Program-made: the position numbers and the translations under genes | The notes under the pieces: generated by a model | Databases searched by the model: none | What the model saw: the letters and a program-made list of their open reading frames with translations, nothing else | What the model was told of the DNA's origin: nothing | DNA from: Oscillospiraceae bacterium | Lineage (GTDB): Bacteria > Bacillota_A > Clostridia > Oscillospirales > Ruminococcaceae | Assembly (NCBI GenBank): GCA_017829075.1 | Contig: JAGAJA010000029.1 | Span: forward strand, 1 to 32,956 | Direction of reading: 5' to 3' | DNA length: 32,956 bases | Part shown: positions 16,229-24,302 of the stretch, piece after piece | Position numbering within the stretch: the stretch's first letter is position 1 | Layout of the letters: each line of letters begins with the position of its first letter

Positions 16229-16307
16229 AATTCCGCTCTGAGGTGATTATTCTGGTATTTCAGACATACATATTTTACATACAATAATTAATTCAGGAGG
16301 GTTCGTC

Positions 16308-17216
16308 TTGGATTTATCCCAGATAGCGGAAATGTGCCGCGAAAACGGCTCATTCTGCGAATTCAACCACATTCTTGCACCCAACACCTCAATGAAGATA
16401 GGCGGTCCGTGCGACGCATTTGTAAAGGTAACTAACGAAAAGGCACTGCTGGAAGCCGTGAAATTCTGCCGCAGTGAAAATATCCCGCACTTCATTCTCG
16501 GTAAAGGCAGCAATCTGCTGATAAGCGGAAAGGGTCTGCGGGGCTGCGTTATCGCGTTGTCCTCGGAGGAGCCTCAGATCACCGTAAACGGCGGCGAAAT
16601 CACCGCATGGGCGGGAGCCACGCTTCACTCGGTATGCCTTGCCGCGCTGGATAACTCCCTCACGGGACTGGAATTTGCGTATGGTATCCCCGGCTCGCTG
16701 GGGGGAGCATTGTTCATGAACGCGGGAGCCTACGGCGGCGAAATAAAGGACGTTGTAAAATCCTGCCGATATATTGACGAAAAGGGAGAGCTGCGGGAAA
16801 TGTCCGCCGAGGAAATGCAGCTTTCCTACCGCAGCAGCATTTTCTCCCAGCACGACTATGTGATAACCTCGGTTACACTGGAGCTTACGCCCGGCGACAG
16901 CGCAGCGATAAAAGCCCGCATGGAGGAGCTTATGCAGCGCCGGCGCGACAAGCAGCCGCTTGAGTTCCCAAGCTGCGGCAGCACATTCAAGCGCCCGGAG
17001 GGCTATTTTGCCGCCGCGCTTATCGAGGAATGCGGTCTTAAAGGCTACACCGTCGGCGGGGCGCAGGTAAGCAGCAAGCACAGCGGATTTGTGATAAACC
17101 GCGGCGGCGCGACCTTTGAGGACGTTATGGCTGTGGTTGACGAGGTAAAGCGTGTAGTACTTGAGAAAAAAGGCGTTCAGCTTGAATGCGAGATGCTGGT
17201 TCTGAAACAGCCGTAA
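16308..17216 (+). CDS. murB: UDP-N-acetylenolpyruvoylglucosamine reductase MurB
   Basis: A 302-residue FAD enzyme that makes UDP-N-acetylmuramate for peptidoglycan. Visible motifs are NTSMKIGGPC at the FAD domain start, ILGKGSNLLIS, GIPGSLGGALFMNAGAYGGE, YRSS, and the active-site serine in SCGSTFKRP. The absence of the extra E. coli-type loop and the length fit the short class (type II) common in Firmicutes. It starts with TTG, justified by AGGAGG 7 nt upstream. It sits before rapZ, a common order in Firmicutes. Confidence 0.95.
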   Translation: MDLSQIAEMCRENGSFCEFNHILAPNTSMKIGGPCDAFVKVTNEKALLEAVKFCRSENIPHFILGKGSNLLISGKGLRGCVIALSSEEPQITVNGGEITAWAGATLHSVCLAALDNSLTGLEFAYGIPGSLGGALFMNAGAYGGEIKDVVKSCRYIDEKGELREMSAEEMQLSYRSSIFSQHDYVITSVTLELTPGDSAAIKARMEELMQRRRDKQPLEFPSCGSTFKRPEGYFAAALIEECGLKGYTVGGAQVSSKHSGFVINRGGATFEDVMAVVDEVKRVVLEKKGVQLECEMLVLKQP

Positions 17217-17238
17217 CGCCGATATAAGGAGCAAAAGA

Positions 17239-18096
17239 ATGGAATTTGTGATCGTCACCGGGCTTTCCGGTTCGGGTAAATCCTCGGTGGTAAAGGCGCT
17301 GGAGGATATCGGATATTTCTGTATCGACAATATGCCGCCGCAGCTTATTCCCAGCTTTGCGGCGATGTGCAACGACAATCCCGAAATAAGCAAGGTCGCT
17401 ATCGTGACGGATATCCGGGGCGGCGCGATGTTCTTCAAGCTTGAGGAATGTATTACAAAGCTCCATATCCGGGGCATTGACGTAAAGGTGCTGTTTCTGG
17501 AGGCTTCCCGCGAGGTGCTGATGAAGCGCTACAAGGAAACCCGCCGCAAGCACCCGCTGGACGAGGTTTCCGGCGGAGATATCGGCAAGGCGATAGACGC
17601 GGAGGCGGAGCTTCTCAGCAAGATCCGGGAAAATGCGGACTACATAATCGACTCCACAAATCTCAGCACCGGTCAGCTCAAGGAGCAGATATCCGGACTG
17701 TTTCTGGATAAAACTTCCGACGCGATGATAGTAAGCTGTATGTCCTTCGGCTTCAAATACGGCTCTCCGCAGGAGGCTGACCTTGTTTTTGACGTGCGCT
17801 GCCTGCCAAATCCGTTCTATATTCCGGAACTAAAGCACAAGACCGGGCTTGACAAGGAGGTTCAGGACTACGTTATGGGCTTCCCACAGTCGCAGGAGCT
17901 TCGGGACAAGCTTTTTGACCTGATAGATTTCCTCATTCCACACTACGTCACCGAGGGAAAGAGCCGTCTGGTGATAGCCTACGGCTGCACCGGAGGAAAG
18001 CACAGGAGCGTAACCTTTGCGGAGATTACCGCTTCATATCTCAGAGAAAAAGGTCTGCGCGTCCGTACCCTGCACCGGGACGCTGAAAAGAAATAA
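17239..18096 (+). CDS. rapZ: RapZ/YvcJ-family nucleotide-binding protein
   Basis: A 285-residue P-loop protein. The Walker A motif is GLSGSGKSS, followed by ALEDIGYFCIDNMPPQL, and the C-terminal domain ends with AYGCTGGKHRSV, which in RapZ contributes to RNA and metabolite binding. In E. coli RapZ controls glmS through a small RNA; in Bacillus YvcJ binds nucleotides and has a less clear role, so function here is inferred. The usual partners yvcK and whiA do not follow: a terminator and an unrelated regulator come next. Confidence 0.93.
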   Translation: MEFVIVTGLSGSGKSSVVKALEDIGYFCIDNMPPQLIPSFAAMCNDNPEISKVAIVTDIRGGAMFFKLEECITKLHIRGIDVKVLFLEASREVLMKRYKETRRKHPLDEVSGGDIGKAIDAEAELLSKIRENADYIIDSTNLSTGQLKEQISGLFLDKTSDAMIVSCMSFGFKYGSPQEADLVFDVRCLPNPFYIPELKHKTGLDKEVQDYVMGFPQSQELRDKLFDLIDFLIPHYVTEGKSRLVIAYGCTGGKHRSVTFAEITASYLREKGLRVRTLHRDAEKK

Positions 18097-18102
18097 AAGT
18101 AA

Positions 18103-18136
18103 CCGGGCTGTTGCATTGTGTGACAGCCCCGTTTTT
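18103..18136 (+). terminator. Rho-independent terminator of the hprK-rapZ operon
   Basis: CGGGCTGT (18104-18111) pairs with ACAGCCC-CG (18123-18131), followed by TTTTTATT. Confidence 0.85.
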
Positions 18137-18157
18137 ATTCAGTGAACGGAGAGTGGA

Positions 18158-18186
18158 TTTACATTCTTTTTCTTTCTGTGTATAAT
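18158..18186 (+). promoter_or_regulatory. SigA-type promoter of the fusion regulator
   Basis: TTTACA (18158-18163), 17 bp, TATAAT (18181-18186) with TG two bases before. It leaves a leader of only about 15 nt before the ATG at 18208. Confidence 0.85.
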
Positions 18187-18207
18187 AGGAACACGGAGGT
18201 ATGAAAT

Positions 18208-19668
18208 ATGAATTTATGTAATAACGGAAAGCTGCTCTGTGACCTGAGAAAAGCAAAGGGAATGACTCAGAAGCAGGTGGCTGAAAAACTGGGCGTATTG
18301 CCGAAAACCGTATCAAAATGGGAAACCGGGCATGGATTTCCGGACACTTCCCTGCTGGCTGATCTGTCGAAAATACTTGGCGTGAGCATTGATACCCTCT
18401 TGTCCGGTGCGTTATCCCCCAACGCAGAGGAGGTCGGAAATTTCAGGAAAATCAGATTTTACGTATGTCCTCACTGCGGGAGCATTATGCACGGAATGGG
18501 AGAATGCCGGATCTCCTGCTGTGGAAAGCAGCTTGCCCCTCTGAAAGCTTCTGAGGATAACACCGGACATGAAATTTCCGTTGAGAGGATCGAAAATGAC
18601 TTCTACATCACTTTTGATCACGAAATGACAAAGGAGCATTATATCAGCTTTGTTTCGTATGTTTCCTGCGACAGGGTGCTTACTGTGAAGCTTTATCCGG
18701 AGCAGGATTCCTCGGCAAGATTTCCGATATTGTACGGCGGGAAATTCTACTATTATTGCAGCAGGCACGGGCTTTTCGAATTTGACGAAAGGAAAAAGCC
18801 GCATAAGTCAGCGGATAACACCAGTCTGACGGCGCTGATGTCCGCGTTTTCAAGAGCCTATGTAAACGAGCACAGCAATACCCCCGTGTTCCGTGATGAG
18901 CTTGCAATTAAAATGTTCTCGCAGGACGAATACAAGGAAATGGAGAAATTCATTTCAATGAGCGGGAACAGCGTAACGGACTATGTGTATAAAAATCTTG
19001 CGCCAACACCCCTTGCCCGGAGCAGATTTTGCGAGGACAGCCTTGAAACCGCAATATTGACCGGAACCAGCCAGTATGTAATATTAGGGTGCGGTTTTGA
19101 TACATTCTCATTCCGTAATACCCACAGGAATATCCGGATATTCGAGATCGACAAGGAAAAAACGATCCAAAATAAGCTCAGCCGTATCCACCGCGCCGGA
19201 TTATCTGTTCCGGATAATGTTTGCTATATTTCGGCTGACCTGTCAAAAGACAGCCTGATATCTGTTCTTGAAAAGCACGGATTTGACAGGAGCAAAAAGA
19301 CGTTCTTTTCTTGTCTCGGACTGCTTTATTATCTCACAAACGACGAAATATCAGAGCTGTTTGAAAGCATCGCCGGATTTGCAGCGAGCGGAAGCACTGT
19401 TGTATTCGATTTTGCAGACAGTCATTTATTCTCATCTGATGTCCCGCGGGTAAAGAATATGCTCGCAATGGCGGAAAAAAGCGGAGAGCCGATGAAATCC
19501 TGCTTTGGTTACGGGGAGTTGGAGAAGATGCTGGAAAAGCACAATTTCCTGATATATGAATTCCTGAACCGCGACGAGATACAAAGCAGATTTTTTGCCG
19601 AATGCAATAACGAAATGACCGCTTTTGAGAACATCAATTATGCGCAGGCAGTTCTATTCAAAAAGTGA
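18208..19668 (+). CDS. XRE regulator fused to a desulfoferrodoxin-like domain and a methyltransferase
   Basis: One continuous 486-residue frame with three parts. Residues about 5-65 are an XRE helix-turn-helix (MTQKQVAEKLGVLPKTVSKWE). Residues about 84-182 resemble desulfoferrodoxin: Cys87, Cys90, Cys104 and Cys105 match its desulforedoxin-type iron site, and His121, His138, His144 (HEMTKEHYI), Cys174 and His177 (CSRHGLF) match the five superoxide-reductase ligands. Residues about 205-486 resemble the LCM/Ppm1 SAM-dependent methyltransferase family (TALMSAFSRAYVNEH; VILGCGFDTFSFR). Redox- or metal-controlled DNA binding plus methyl transfer is an inference. GGAGG precedes the ATG. It is encoded alone and followed by repeats. 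Confidence 0.85.
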   Translation: MNLCNNGKLLCDLRKAKGMTQKQVAEKLGVLPKTVSKWETGHGFPDTSLLADLSKILGVSIDTLLSGALSPNAEEVGNFRKIRFYVCPHCGSIMHGMGECRISCCGKQLAPLKASEDNTGHEISVERIENDFYITFDHEMTKEHYISFVSYVSCDRVLTVKLYPEQDSSARFPILYGGKFYYYCSRHGLFEFDERKKPHKSADNTSLTALMSAFSRAYVNEHSNTPVFRDELAIKMFSQDEYKEMEKFISMSGNSVTDYVYKNLAPTPLARSRFCEDSLETAILTGTSQYVILGCGFDTFSFRNTHRNIRIFEIDKEKTIQNKLSRIHRAGLSVPDNVCYISADLSKDSLISVLEKHGFDRSKKTFFSCLGLLYYLTNDEISELFESIAGFAASGSTVVFDFADSHLFSSDVPRVKNMLAMAEKSGEPMKSCFGYGELEKMLEKHNFLIYEFLNRDEIQSRFFAECNNEMTAFENINYAQAVLFKK

Positions 19669-19693
19669 AAAAACTAGAGCGAAGCGACAAGAC

Positions 19694-19849
19694 TGCGCGG
19701 AGCGCGGAATTGATTTTCGCTTCCTTTTGGTACAAAAGGAAGTAGGGTATGGGGCGAAGCCCCATATGTTCAGCCTTTCCCGGCTAGACACCGGAAATTT
19801 CGCCTGCGGCGAAACCGCACGAACCAACGGGTATGGGGCGAAGCCCCAT
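19694..19849 (+). repeat. Dispersed hairpin repeat, family 2, copy A
   Basis: A cluster of GC-rich inverted repeats in the 334-bp gap after the fusion regulator. GCGCGGAGCGCGG is near 19695, CTTCCTTTTG and CAAAAGGAAG pair with a 3-nt loop, and then comes ATGGGGC-GAA-GCCCCAT. A 21-bp unit (GGGTATGGGG... to CCCCAT) is repeated exactly at 19745-19765 and 19829-19849, with TTTCGCCTGCGGCGAAA between. The core recurs at 32871-32949. The reading frames crossing it are not genes. Confidence 0.75.
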
Positions 19850-19955
19850 TTAGATCCGCGCATAGCGCACTTCTTTTTTTCCTCTGCACCGTCTCTTCTT
19901 TGAAAAGAGCGAAGCGATTTTTCAAACGATACACCACTTTTTTCTACAAACTGAT

Positions 19956-19981
19956 CCGGGCTGCCCTTTCGGACAGCCCGG
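19956..19981 (-). terminator. Terminator of the metY gene
   Basis: CCGGGCTG (19956-19963) pairs with CAGCCCGG (19974-19981), 21 bp past the metY stop. On the minus strand the hairpin is followed by a mixed AT-rich tail (ATCAGTTTGTAG). Confidence 0.7.
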
Positions 19982-20002
19982 TCTTGTTTATTTATAAGTA
20001 AA

Positions 20003-21286
20003 TCAAACCTTGTCAAGCGCCTGAGCGATGTCGGCAATGAGATCCTCCGCGTCCTCAAGTCCACAGGAGTATCTTACGAGATTCGGGTAAACGCCGCAGG
20101 CTTCAAGCTCCGCGTCGTTCATCTGGCGGTGAGTTGCGCTCGCCGGGTGCAGACAGCAGGTGCGCGCGTCCGCTACGTGGGTTTCGATTGCGCCGAGGTT
20201 CATGTGCTTCATGAATTCCTCCGCTGCCTTTCTGCCGCCCTTCATGCCGAAGCTTACAACGCCGCAGCTTCCATTCGGGAGGTACTTCTGGGCGAGGTCG
20301 TAATACTTGTCTCCGGGCAGGCTGGGATAGCTTACAAACTCGATCTTGTCGTGCTGGCTCAGGAACTTTGCAACCGCAAGTCCGTTCTCGCAGTGGCGCT
20401 TCATGCGGACGTGCAGGCTCTCCAGACCTAAATTCAGGATAAACGCATTCATCGGAGCCTGAATAGAGCCGAGATCTCTCATCATCTGCGCGGTTGCCTT
20501 TGTGATGTAGGCGCCGCCGATACCAAACTTCTCGGTATATGTAATGCCGTGGTAGCTGTCGTCCGGTGTGCAGAGTCCGGGGAACTTGTCCGCGTACTTT
20601 GTCCAGTCGAATTTGCCGCTGTCAACGATGCAGCCGCCTACTCCAGCGCCGTGACCGTCCATGTACTTTGTGGTGGAGTGGGTAACGATATCCGCGCCCC
20701 ACTCAAACGGGCGGCAGTTCACAGGAGTTGCAAAGGTATTGTCCACGATCAGCGGAACTCCGTGCTCATGAGCAGCCTTAGCGAATTTCTCGATATCAAG
20801 CACTGTCAGCGCAGGATTTGCAATAGTTTCGCCGAAAACAGCCTTTGTATTGGGCTTGAACGCAGCGTTAAGCTCCTCCGGAGTGCAGTCCGGGCTGACA
20901 AATGTGAACTCAATGCCCATTTTCTTCATGGTAACGGAGAAGAGGTTATATGTACCGCCGTAGATAGAGCTGGAAGCCACGATATGGTCGCCGCAGCCCG
21001 CGATATTAAACACCGCGAAGAAGTTCGCCGCCTGTCCGGAGGAGGTCAGCATTGCAGCAGAACCGCCCTCCAGTGCGCAGATCTTATTTGCAACGGTGTC
21101 GTTGGTGGGGTTCTGAAGTCTGGTGTAGAAATAACCGCTCGCCTCAAGATCGAAGAGCTTTCCCATATCCTCGCTGGTAGCGTACTTGAAAGTGGTGCTC
21201 TGAATGATCGGCACCTGACGCGGCTCGCCGTTTCCGGGAGTGTATCCGCCCTGAACGCATTTTGTTCCTAAATGATAATTGTCCAT
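20003..21286 (-). CDS. metY: O-acetylhomoserine sulfhydrylase (aminocarboxypropyltransferase)
   Basis: A 427-residue PLP enzyme of the Cys/Met metabolism family that would turn O-acetylhomoserine and sulfide into homocysteine. The PLP lysine is in HSTTKYMDGHG. GYFYTRLQNPT and the long TPDDSYHGITY insert are characteristic of the O-acetylhomoserine subclass, not cystathionine synthases. GGAGG precedes the ATG. The promoter is strong (21344-21372). I saw no S-box or T-box leader in the 60 or so transcribed bases before the start. It diverges from thrH, which also acts around homoserine. Confidence 0.93.
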   Translation of the reverse strand: MDNYHLGTKCVQGGYTPGNGEPRQVPIIQSTTFKYATSEDMGKLFDLEASGYFYTRLQNPTNDTVANKICALEGGSAAMLTSSGQAANFFAVFNIAGCGDHIVASSSIYGGTYNLFSVTMKKMGIEFTFVSPDCTPEELNAAFKPNTKAVFGETIANPALTVLDIEKFAKAAHEHGVPLIVDNTFATPVNCRPFEWGADIVTHSTTKYMDGHGAGVGGCIVDSGKFDWTKYADKFPGLCTPDDSYHGITYTEKFGIGGAYITKATAQMMRDLGSIQAPMNAFILNLGLESLHVRMKRHCENGLAVAKFLSQHDKIEFVSYPSLPGDKYYDLAQKYLPNGSCGVVSFGMKGGRKAAEEFMKHMNLGAIETHVADARTCCLHPASATHRQMNDAELEACGVYPNLVRYSCGLEDAEDLIADIAQALDKV

Positions 21287-21343
21287 TGTATTTCCTCCTG
21301 ATTTATTCCACGGTATTACCGAGGTTCTGCATTATACTTAATA

Positions 21344-21372
21344 ATTATACATCATCGCAAAGCTATTGTCAA
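21344..21372 (-). promoter_or_regulatory. Consensus SigA promoter of metY
   Basis: On the minus strand: TTGACA (21372-21367), 17 bp, TATAAT (21349-21344). A perfect consensus, which suggests high basal expression unless repressed. Confidence 0.9.
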
Positions 21373-21406
21373 GATTTATATAGTTCAAAAAATATCAGAC
21401 GGGATA

Positions 21407-21435
21407 TTGAAATCCCACATAATTTGTGATATAAT
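21407..21435 (+). promoter_or_regulatory. SigA-type promoter of thrH
   Basis: TTGAAA (21407-21412), 17 bp, TATAAT (21430-21435). It lies back to back with the metY promoter; 34 bp separate the two -35 elements. Confidence 0.88.
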
Positions 21436-21499
21436 ATTTCTGTGAGTATGCTGCAAAGAATGCGCGGCTACTGAAATACATAAAAACGGAGGAAAAACA

Positions 21500-22108
21500 A
21501 TGTCAATGTATATTACCTGTCTGGATCTTGAGGGCGTGCTCGTTCCTGAGATCTGGATCGCTTTCGCGGAGGCAAGCGGGATCCCGGAGCTGAAAAGAAC
21601 CACCCGTGACGAGCCGGACTACAACAAGCTTATGAACTGGCGTCTTGGTATTCTCAAGGAGCACGGTCTGGGACTGAAGGAAATTCAGGAAACCATCGCA
21701 AAGATCGACCCCATGCCCGGCGCAAAGGAGTTTCTGGACGAGCTGCGCTCCCTCTGTCAGGTCATCATCATCTCCGACACCTTCTCCCAGTTCGCAGGCC
21801 CTCTTATGAAGAAACTCGGTATGCCGACTATCTTCTGCAATACTCTTGAGGTTGCTCCCAACGGCGAGATCACCGGCTTCAAAATGCGCTGCGAGCAGTC
21901 CAAGCTCACCACGGTAAAGGCACTCCAGAGCATCGGATTTGAAACCATCGCAAGCGGCGACAGCCACAACGACCTCGGCATGATCAGAGCCAGCAAGGCG
22001 GGCTTCCTGTTCAAGAGCCCGGACAGCATCAAGGCTGCAAATCCTGACCTGCCTGCTTACGAAACTTACGATGAGCTTATGGCGGCTATCAAAAAGGCTA
22101 TGGACTAA
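21500..22108 (+). CDS. thrH: ThrH-type phosphoserine phosphatase / homoserine phosphotransferase
   Basis: A 202-residue HAD-family enzyme. Motif I is CLDLEGVLVPE (Asp9, Glu11), the ThrH form. Motif II is IIISDTF and motif IV is GDSHNDLGM. ThrH proteins dephosphorylate phosphoserine and can pass the phosphate to homoserine, linking serine and threonine synthesis; this is family knowledge, and the exact balance here is unknown. GGAGG precedes the ATG. It is transcribed away from metY. Confidence 0.9.
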   Translation: MSMYITCLDLEGVLVPEIWIAFAEASGIPELKRTTRDEPDYNKLMNWRLGILKEHGLGLKEIQETIAKIDPMPGAKEFLDELRSLCQVIIISDTFSQFAGPLMKKLGMPTIFCNTLEVAPNGEITGFKMRCEQSKLTTVKALQSIGFETIASGDSHNDLGMIRASKAGFLFKSPDSIKAANPDLPAYETYDELMAAIKKAMD

Positions 22109-22125
22109 GTTCAGATAAAAAATCT

Positions 22126-22152
22126 CAAGCCTGAGAAACGCTCTCAGGCTTG
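22126..22152 (+). terminator. Stem-loop after thrH
   Basis: CAAGCCTGAGA (22126-22136) pairs perfectly with TCTCAGGCTTG (22142-22152). No T-run follows, so it may attenuate rather than stop transcription into the GH3 gene 35 bp on. Confidence 0.65.
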
Positions 22153-22186
22153 CTTGCTATCAGGAAAGAATGTTCAAGGAGTAATT

Positions 22187-24262
22187 ATGGAAAAATACCA
22201 GAACAGCGATCTCTCCCCGCAGGAGCGCGCAGAAGCCCTCACAGATACGCTCACGGTGCAGGAGCAGGCAGAGCAGCTAAAATACAACGCTCCCGCAATT
22301 CCGAAAGCCGGGCTTCCCTCCTATAACTGGTGGAACGAGGGACTTCACGGAGTTGCCCGCGCCGGCACCGCCACAATGTTCCCGCAGGCAATAGGGCTTG
22401 CCGCAATGTTCGACCGGGAATTGCTCCGCCGCTGCGCTGAGATAACCTCCTATGAAGCCCGCGCGAAATACAATGCGGCGCAGGCTCACGGAGATTTCGA
22501 CATATACAAGGGGCTTACACTATGGGCGCCGAACATCAATATTTTCCGCGATCCCCGCTGGGGCAGAGGTCATGAAACCTACGGCGAGGATCCCTACCTC
22601 ACCGCCCGGCTGGGGGTGGAGTACGTCAAAGGGCTTCAGGGCAGCGGGAAATACCTCAGGACTGCCGCCTGCGCGAAGCATTTCGCAGTACACAGCGGTC
22701 CGGAGGCGGAACGCCACACCTTTGACGCGGAGGTATCACCCAAAGACCTTGAGGAAACCTACCTCCCGGCATTCCGTGCGCTGGTGGAGGAAGCCCATGT
22801 CGAGGGCGTGATGGGCGCGTATAATTTAGTGAACGGCGAGCCTGCCTGCGCCAGCGAATTTCTCATGAAAAAGCTGCGGGAATGGGGCTTTGACGGCTAT
22901 TTCACCTCCGACTGCTGGGCTATCAGCGACTTCCACACCAACCACTGCATCACCGCCACCGCGCCGGAGTCCGCGGCTCTTGCGCTCAAAACCGGCTGCG
23001 ACATGAACTGCGGAAATACCTATCTTCACATTCTCGCGGCGCTGGACAAGGGCTTGGTAACAGAAGAGGATATCCGCCGCGCCTGCGTTCACGTTCTGCG
23101 GACGCGTATACGCTTAGGTCAGCTTAACAAGACCGAATACGACAGCATTCCGGTAACCGCAGTTTCCACCGAGGAAAACAAGGCTGTGTCAGAGGAATGC
23201 GCGCTGAGATCCGCAGTGCTTCTGAAAAACGACGGAATACTCCCGCTTTCCGACAAGCTGGGAACTATCGCAATGATCGGCCCTAACGCAGACAGCCGGG
23301 CGGTTCTCACCGGAAACTACAACGGCACAGCGGACAGCTATATCACATTCCTTGAGGGCATAAGGGAGCGGTTTTCCGGACGTATACTGTACTCAGAGGG
23401 CTGTCATCTCTACAAGGACAGAACTCAGGGACTTGCGCAGCCGGGGGATCTTTATTCCGAAGCGGTTTCTATGGCGGAATGCGCCGATGTGATAATCGCC
23501 TGCGTGGGGCTTGACGCGACCCTTGAGGGCGAGGAGGGCGACACCGGAAACGAATTCAGCTCCGGCGACAAGCCCGACCTGCGGCTGCCGGAAAGTCAGC
23601 GTATTCTTCTGCAAAAGCTTTCCGCTCTCGGGAAGCCGCTGGTCGTAGTACTTGCAGCGGGCAGCTCCGTGAACATCGAAACAGACTGCAACGCGCTGCT
23701 GGATATGTGGTATCCCGGTCAGCGCGGCGGCAGAGCGCTTGCGAAGCTGCTTTTCGGAGACGCTTCCCCCTCCGGAAAACTTCCGGTCACATTCTATAAA
23801 TCCGCGGACAAGCTCCCAGATATGCGGGATTATTCCATGCGCGGGAGAACATACCGCTACTGCGAGGAGGACAATGTACTGTACCCCTTCGGGTTCGGGC
23901 TTAGCTACGCCGATATACGCTGCGAAGAGCTTTCCTGCACAAAAGACCGCGCGGAGCTTATCATTGCAAATCACAGCGATATTCCCGCTGAAGATGTGGT
24001 TCAGCTTTACATCAAGGGACAATCCCCGGAGGACGTTCCGAACTGGTCGCTGTGCGGATTTCAGCGGGTGGATTTATCCCCCGGAGAAAGCCGCCGCATC
24101 TCCCTTGAAATCCCGCCGTCCGCCTATGAAACTGTATTGCAGGACGGCACGCGGAAAGTGATCGGCAGCAGTTTCACGATATTCGCCGGAACCTCTCAGC
24201 CGGATAAGATCAGCCGTGATCTCACCGGGAAAAGCTACCTTTCCGCAGAAATAATCCTGTAA
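22187..24262 (+). CDS. GH3 glycoside hydrolase, probable beta-xylosidase
   Basis: A 691-residue enzyme with no signal peptide, so it would act on imported oligosaccharides. The GH3 N-terminal barrel includes WAPNINIFRDPRWGRG, HETYGEDPYL and AKHFAVHSGPEAERH. The nucleophile is Asp242 in TSDCWAIS. The second domain contains the AVLLKNDGILPL block, and a fibronectin-III-like domain closes the protein (VVQLYIKGQ to the end). SDC at the nucleophile, rather than SDW, together with the WAPNINIF motif points to beta-xylosidases, but glucosidase activity is possible. The ATG at 22187 has AAGGAG upstream; a TTG at 22154 lies in the thrH stem-loop. Confidence 0.9.
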   Translation: MEKYQNSDLSPQERAEALTDTLTVQEQAEQLKYNAPAIPKAGLPSYNWWNEGLHGVARAGTATMFPQAIGLAAMFDRELLRRCAEITSYEARAKYNAAQAHGDFDIYKGLTLWAPNINIFRDPRWGRGHETYGEDPYLTARLGVEYVKGLQGSGKYLRTAACAKHFAVHSGPEAERHTFDAEVSPKDLEETYLPAFRALVEEAHVEGVMGAYNLVNGEPACASEFLMKKLREWGFDGYFTSDCWAISDFHTNHCITATAPESAALALKTGCDMNCGNTYLHILAALDKGLVTEEDIRRACVHVLRTRIRLGQLNKTEYDSIPVTAVSTEENKAVSEECALRSAVLLKNDGILPLSDKLGTIAMIGPNADSRAVLTGNYNGTADSYITFLEGIRERFSGRILYSEGCHLYKDRTQGLAQPGDLYSEAVSMAECADVIIACVGLDATLEGEEGDTGNEFSSGDKPDLRLPESQRILLQKLSALGKPLVVVLAAGSSVNIETDCNALLDMWYPGQRGGRALAKLLFGDASPSGKLPVTFYKSADKLPDMRDYSMRGRTYRYCEEDNVLYPFGFGLSYADIRCEELSCTKDRAELIIANHSDIPAEDVVQLYIKGQSPEDVPNWSLCGFQRVDLSPGESRRISLEIPPSAYETVLQDGTRKVIGSSFTIFAGTSQPDKISRDLTGKSYLSAEIIL

Positions 24263-24267
24263 AATTC

Positions 24268-24300
24268 AAGCCGGCAGCGGATCTCTCCAATGCCGGCTTT
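24268..24300. terminator. Stem-loop between the converging GH3 and yqfD genes
   Basis: AAGCCGGCA (24268-24276) pairs with TGCCGGCTT (24291-24299). It can serve both strands. Confidence 0.75.
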
Positions 24301-24302
24301 GC

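Noticed and set aside
16389..17477. 362-residue open frame opposite murB and rapZ
   Set aside because: Same reason: it crosses two real genes antisense.
19625..19903. 92-residue frame running through the family 2 repeat
   Set aside because: Its second half is translated hairpin repeat (the GYGAKPH stretch occurs twice), and it starts inside the methyltransferase gene.
21287..21340. Possible S-box or T-box leader before metY
   Set aside because: The transcript start predicted from the promoter leaves only about 50 nt before the gene, too short, and no conserved riboswitch core is seen.
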